Under the pieces are notes generated by a model. It was not told where the DNA came from and ran no database searches. It was given only the letters and a program-made list of their open reading frames with translations. Shown piece after piece: positions 14,002-16,869 of a DNA stretch of 16,869 nucleotides. Source of the DNA: JAQVXR01 sp050945755. Its GTDB lineage: Bacteria > Bacillota > Dehalobacteriia > Dehalobacteriales > Dehalobacteriaceae. The position numbers were made by a program, and so were the translations under genes. Each line of letters begins with the position of its first letter. Positions within the stretch are counted from its first letter, which is position 1. The stretch is from NCBI GenBank assembly GCA_050945755.1, contig JBMNTN010000040.1:1-16869 (forward strand), in the 5' to 3' direction.

Positions 14002-14103
14002 GTTGAAAAAATTGCCATTCCATAGATGGTATTTATTTTTTGAAAGCGAAACATTGGCAACTTAAATACGCAATAATTCTGTTTTCAGTATTAGGGGTTA
14101 AAG

Positions 14104-16857
14104 CTAAAGGGACTTAATTTCTTTTTCCAGTTCCAGCAGTTGCTGCTTCAGACTTTGAATTTTCTCAATAATTATCTCTTTTTTGTCCGTTCCTTGAGGC
14201 TCTCCATGTTGATCAGGTTGTTCGGGCTGTTCAGGCTGTTCCTGTTGGGAATGGGGTAATCCCTCCTGACCAAAGAATGTTGCAATGGCTTTGTCCAAAG
14301 ACTTTGTTTCCACCATAACTACTTTTTTATCAATCGCAAAAACAATTGCTTGCATCTGGGGAATTGATGCCCCCTGTTTGTCTGCTTTAATATAGATGGG
14401 CTCTACATAGATAAATCCTCCGTCCATTGGTACTACCAGCAAATTACCTCGGATAATCTGAGAGCCGCCTTGACCCCATAATGATAATTTGCTGGAAATG
14501 GCTGTATCCTGGTCAATTAAGCTATCAATCATTAGCGGACCCTGAATTTCTACATTCTTGGGCATCCTATAAAGGACTAATTCTCCGTAGTTATCCCCGT
14601 CATTACGAGCGGCCAACCAAGCGACCATATTATTTCTGTGTTGATCCTGTCTGCTGGTGGGGGTAAAGGGGAGCATCAGCACAAACTCACTTTCCTGTTC
14701 GTCCGGCAGCTTCATGACGGTGTAGTAGGGATCCATATTCCCCGTACCTTCTTCTGTAACTTTTTTCGCAATGTCCCAGGTGTCTTCCCGGTTATAAAAA
14801 ACAGAGGGATCGTTCACATGGAAGTTGAGTAAAATTTGGGCTTGAATCTTAAAATAATCTTCGGGATAACGGACATGCTCCTTAAGGTTACTGGGCATTT
14901 CGTCAGCATTCTTAAATACTCCGGGGAAAATTTTGCTTACCGTCTGGATAATGGGATCCCTGTCGTCAAAAATATAAAAACCAACAGTGCCATTATAGGC
15001 ATCTATCACAACCTTGACAGAATTCCGGATATAGTTTAGGTTCCCCACTGGTGCGGAATAGGGGAATTTGTCCGTAGCAGTATAGGCATCAATAATCCAA
15101 TAGAGTTTCCCATCTTCTGCTGCAACAATGTATGGATCACGGTCATAACTTAAATATGGCATCAGTGTGCTTACCCGTTCTACAATGTTTCGGCGCATTA
15201 ATAGTTTGCTGTCTGCATTAATTTCCCCGGCAATATAGAAGCGCGGTGTATCAAAATATGCACTGAGGAAAAGCTTATTCAAACCTTTTAAAGGTAGTCC
15301 GGTTGTTCCGTTATAAGAGTTTTCCACATTGGTTTCCCCTTGGGGATAGTCAAATTCTTTTGCTTCGGTATTGCCAATGATATAGCCATATTTTTGGTTA
15401 TTGGTAAGTTCGCCGAAATAAATACGTGGTTCCTTAATCTCAATTCCTTCTAAGGATGATTGAGGGGGAACATCTTTAACGATCAGACGAGCGTAGCCTG
15501 ATTCATCAATTTCATTGGCCAGAGATGCTGTCAGACCATAGCCATGGGTATAACGCATAGTCAGGTTAACAAAGGTATTTGCTTTTTCCGTCAATGCCGG
15601 TTCGGAAATTTCTCGGGCACCGAGGAGCACCTGACGGGTTTTCCCATCCAGTTGATAACGGTCAATATCAATATCATTAAAGCGGTAATAGTAACGCAAT
15701 CCTTGGTTTTGGGAGAGGACTGTTTTTAGAGGAACAGGATCATTTAATCGAATGTTTTCAATGGTGGGGCGATTTTTATTAATGGTTTCCAGTGAAAGAT
15801 CAGCATTGCCTGGGTAGTCCTTCATCTTTATCTCGTTTAGGTCATAAGCAATCCGGGTAAATTTAATTTCTTGCTCGATATAAGGCCGTTCCAAAACAAA
15901 TTCATTATTACTTACCATGTACTGGACAACGCCGTGGGCGGCAGTGCCTAAAAAGCCGATAATAAAGTAGGCAATTAACGGGCGCAGTACCAGCCTATGG
16001 TCGTTGACAAAGATAAAGGCAAAGCTGAAAGCGGCGCATAATAGCCCGATAACCGCTAAGGCAATGGATAGAGGAATAGTGACATGGATTTCGGTGTAGC
16101 CGGCTCCGGATACATACCCTGTTTGAGAGAACAATACGCCGTACATGGATAAAATCTTTCTCAGGCTGATGAGTAGAAAGAGAATACCCATTAACCCTCC
16201 CCAGAAGCGTCTGATGCTGCGGGGGATTTGCAGGCTGCCTTTCTTAAAAAAATTGCCCCAAATTTTGATCATCCCTGTTAAGGGAAAGAAAAACAGGCTA
16301 AAAACTAAGAACAATGAAAGGGACGAGATTAGTGAATTTAGCACAAAATTATAAAACGGCAGCTGGAAAACATAAAATGAGATGTCCTTATGGAAGACGC
16401 TGTCCTCCAATCCAAAACCGGTAGCATTGATGAATTCCAGCAGTTTCATCCAACCGCTTCCTACTGTCTGCAGGGAAAGCATTAAACTGATTAATAAACT
16501 GGCAATGATTATGACAAGACGTACTTTCTTTTTGTTTAGAGGAGTAACAACTTTTTCTTCGGGTTGATCCTCGTGGGGAAAAATATGAAATGTAAATCGC
16601 CGAAAAAGTGGTTTTTCCTGTTCGGCATTAACAAAAGTTTTGAAAATAATTAACCCCATGGCGCCGATAATCAGAAAATAAATAAGAAAAGAAATGATCC
16701 CGATGGCAATTTTCGCCACGATCGGTGTCATAAATAACTGGGTGTAGCCAAGGTCCTTAAACCAAATGTAATCAACATATAACCCGGAAAAAACTTTAAT
16801 AAAGATGGCAAGGACGATTAGGACAAGAAAAATAGAAAATTTGCCAATACCTTTCAA
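14104..16857 (-). CDS. UPF0182 family large membrane protein
   Basis: This 917-residue protein begins with about seven transmembrane segments (roughly residues 7-27, 43-72, 110-130, 165-190, 215-240, 255-285 and 300-320). A large, probably extracytoplasmic region with no known catalytic motif follows (recognisable blocks include MRYTHGYGLTASLANE, AEDGKLYWIIDAYT and IQTVSKIFPGVF). The order and length fit UPF0182 (COG1615), conserved in Firmicutes, actinobacteria and cyanobacteria, with no established function. The C-terminal 50 residues contain a QPE repeat and a short coiled coil (KIQSLKQQLLELEKEIKSL) that could bind a partner. Translation starts at TTG 16855-16857; GGAGG at 16865-16869, the last bases of the window, gives a seven-base spacing, so the gene is complete but its promoter is outside. 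Confidence 0.92.
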   Translation of the reverse strand: MKGIGKFSIFLVLIVLAIFIKVFSGLYVDYIWFKDLGYTQLFMTPIVAKIAIGIISFLIYFLIIGAMGLIIFKTFVNAEQEKPLFRRFTFHIFPHEDQPEEKVVTPLNKKKVRLVIIIASLLISLMLSLQTVGSGWMKLLEFINATGFGLEDSVFHKDISFYVFQLPFYNFVLNSLISSLSLFLVFSLFFFPLTGMIKIWGNFFKKGSLQIPRSIRRFWGGLMGILFLLISLRKILSMYGVLFSQTGYVSGAGYTEIHVTIPLSIALAVIGLLCAAFSFAFIFVNDHRLVLRPLIAYFIIGFLGTAAHGVVQYMVSNNEFVLERPYIEQEIKFTRIAYDLNEIKMKDYPGNADLSLETINKNRPTIENIRLNDPVPLKTVLSQNQGLRYYYRFNDIDIDRYQLDGKTRQVLLGAREISEPALTEKANTFVNLTMRYTHGYGLTASLANEIDESGYARLIVKDVPPQSSLEGIEIKEPRIYFGELTNNQKYGYIIGNTEAKEFDYPQGETNVENSYNGTTGLPLKGLNKLFLSAYFDTPRFYIAGEINADSKLLMRRNIVERVSTLMPYLSYDRDPYIVAAEDGKLYWIIDAYTATDKFPYSAPVGNLNYIRNSVKVVIDAYNGTVGFYIFDDRDPIIQTVSKIFPGVFKNADEMPSNLKEHVRYPEDYFKIQAQILLNFHVNDPSVFYNREDTWDIAKKVTEEGTGNMDPYYTVMKLPDEQESEFVLMLPFTPTSRQDQHRNNMVAWLAARNDGDNYGELVLYRMPKNVEIQGPLMIDSLIDQDTAISSKLSLWGQGGSQIIRGNLLVVPMDGGFIYVEPIYIKADKQGASIPQMQAIVFAIDKKVVMVETKSLDKAIATFFGQEGLPHSQQEQPEQPEQPDQHGEPQGTDKKEIIIEKIQSLKQQLLELEKEIKSL

Positions 16858-16869
16858 AACTTAACCTCC

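Noticed and set aside
1..16869. Search for CRISPR arrays, insertion sequences, tRNA genes and phage genes
   Set aside because: No spaced direct repeats, transposase motifs, terminal inverted repeats, cloverleaf genes or phage proteins were seen by eye.

Overview
The window reads as chromosomal DNA of an AT-rich Firmicute, most likely an anaerobic clostridial or Peptococcaceae-like lineage. This is inferred from the gene families present (DegV, a BaiN-type flavoprotein, SEDS plus class B PBP with an FHA partner, UPF0182, an L-box lysine riboswitch), from strong GGAGG-type ribosome binding sites, from frequent GTG/TTG starts and from TTGACA/TATAAT-type promoters. No database search was run. I see no tRNA, rRNA, CRISPR array, intact mobile element or phage gene.

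Layout. 1-605 (-): 5' part of a degV-family gene. 713-826 (+): tail of a lost flavin reductase gene. 845-874: terminator usable in both directions. 908-2299 (-): ion transporter of the NhaD/CitMHS-like type. 2468-3703 (-): BaiN/HI0933-type flavoprotein. 3930-7630 (+): envelope cluster of FHA-domain protein, SEDS glycosyltransferase, class B transpeptidase and cyclophilin, closed by a terminator at 7668-7723. 7726-7857 (+): tail of a lost macrodomain gene. 7898-8770 (-): PHP-domain phosphoesterase. 8908-9213 (-): small four-CxxC zinc-ribbon protein. 9615-10028 (+): Rnk/GreA-like RNA polymerase-binding protein. 10174-11061 (-) and 11188-12174 (+): divergent LysR regulator and YeiH-family membrane protein. 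12323-13935 (+): promoter, lysine riboswitch, attenuator terminator and lysA. 14104-16857 (-): large UPF0182 membrane protein, complete to its TTG start with the Shine-Dalgarno at the window edge.

How the genes work together. The FHA-SEDS-PBP genes are translationally coupled. The second SD overlaps the FHA stop codon and the third lies inside the SEDS coding end, which fits a peptidoglycan polymerase/transpeptidase pair with a phosphothreonine-reading partner. The lysA locus is a full feedback unit: promoter, lysine-sensing aptamer, terminator and lysine biosynthetic enzyme. The LysR/yeiH pair has the usual divergent layout, with a perfect 7-2-7 palindrome in the LysR leader that may be an autoregulatory site.

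Most of the window is ordinary housekeeping. The points most worth a second look are the riboswitch-controlled lysA with altered active-site motifs, the apparent non-canonical start of the FHA gene, the gene remnants left between intact genes, a triple heptapeptide insertion in the PHP protein, and two leaders with competing hairpins.
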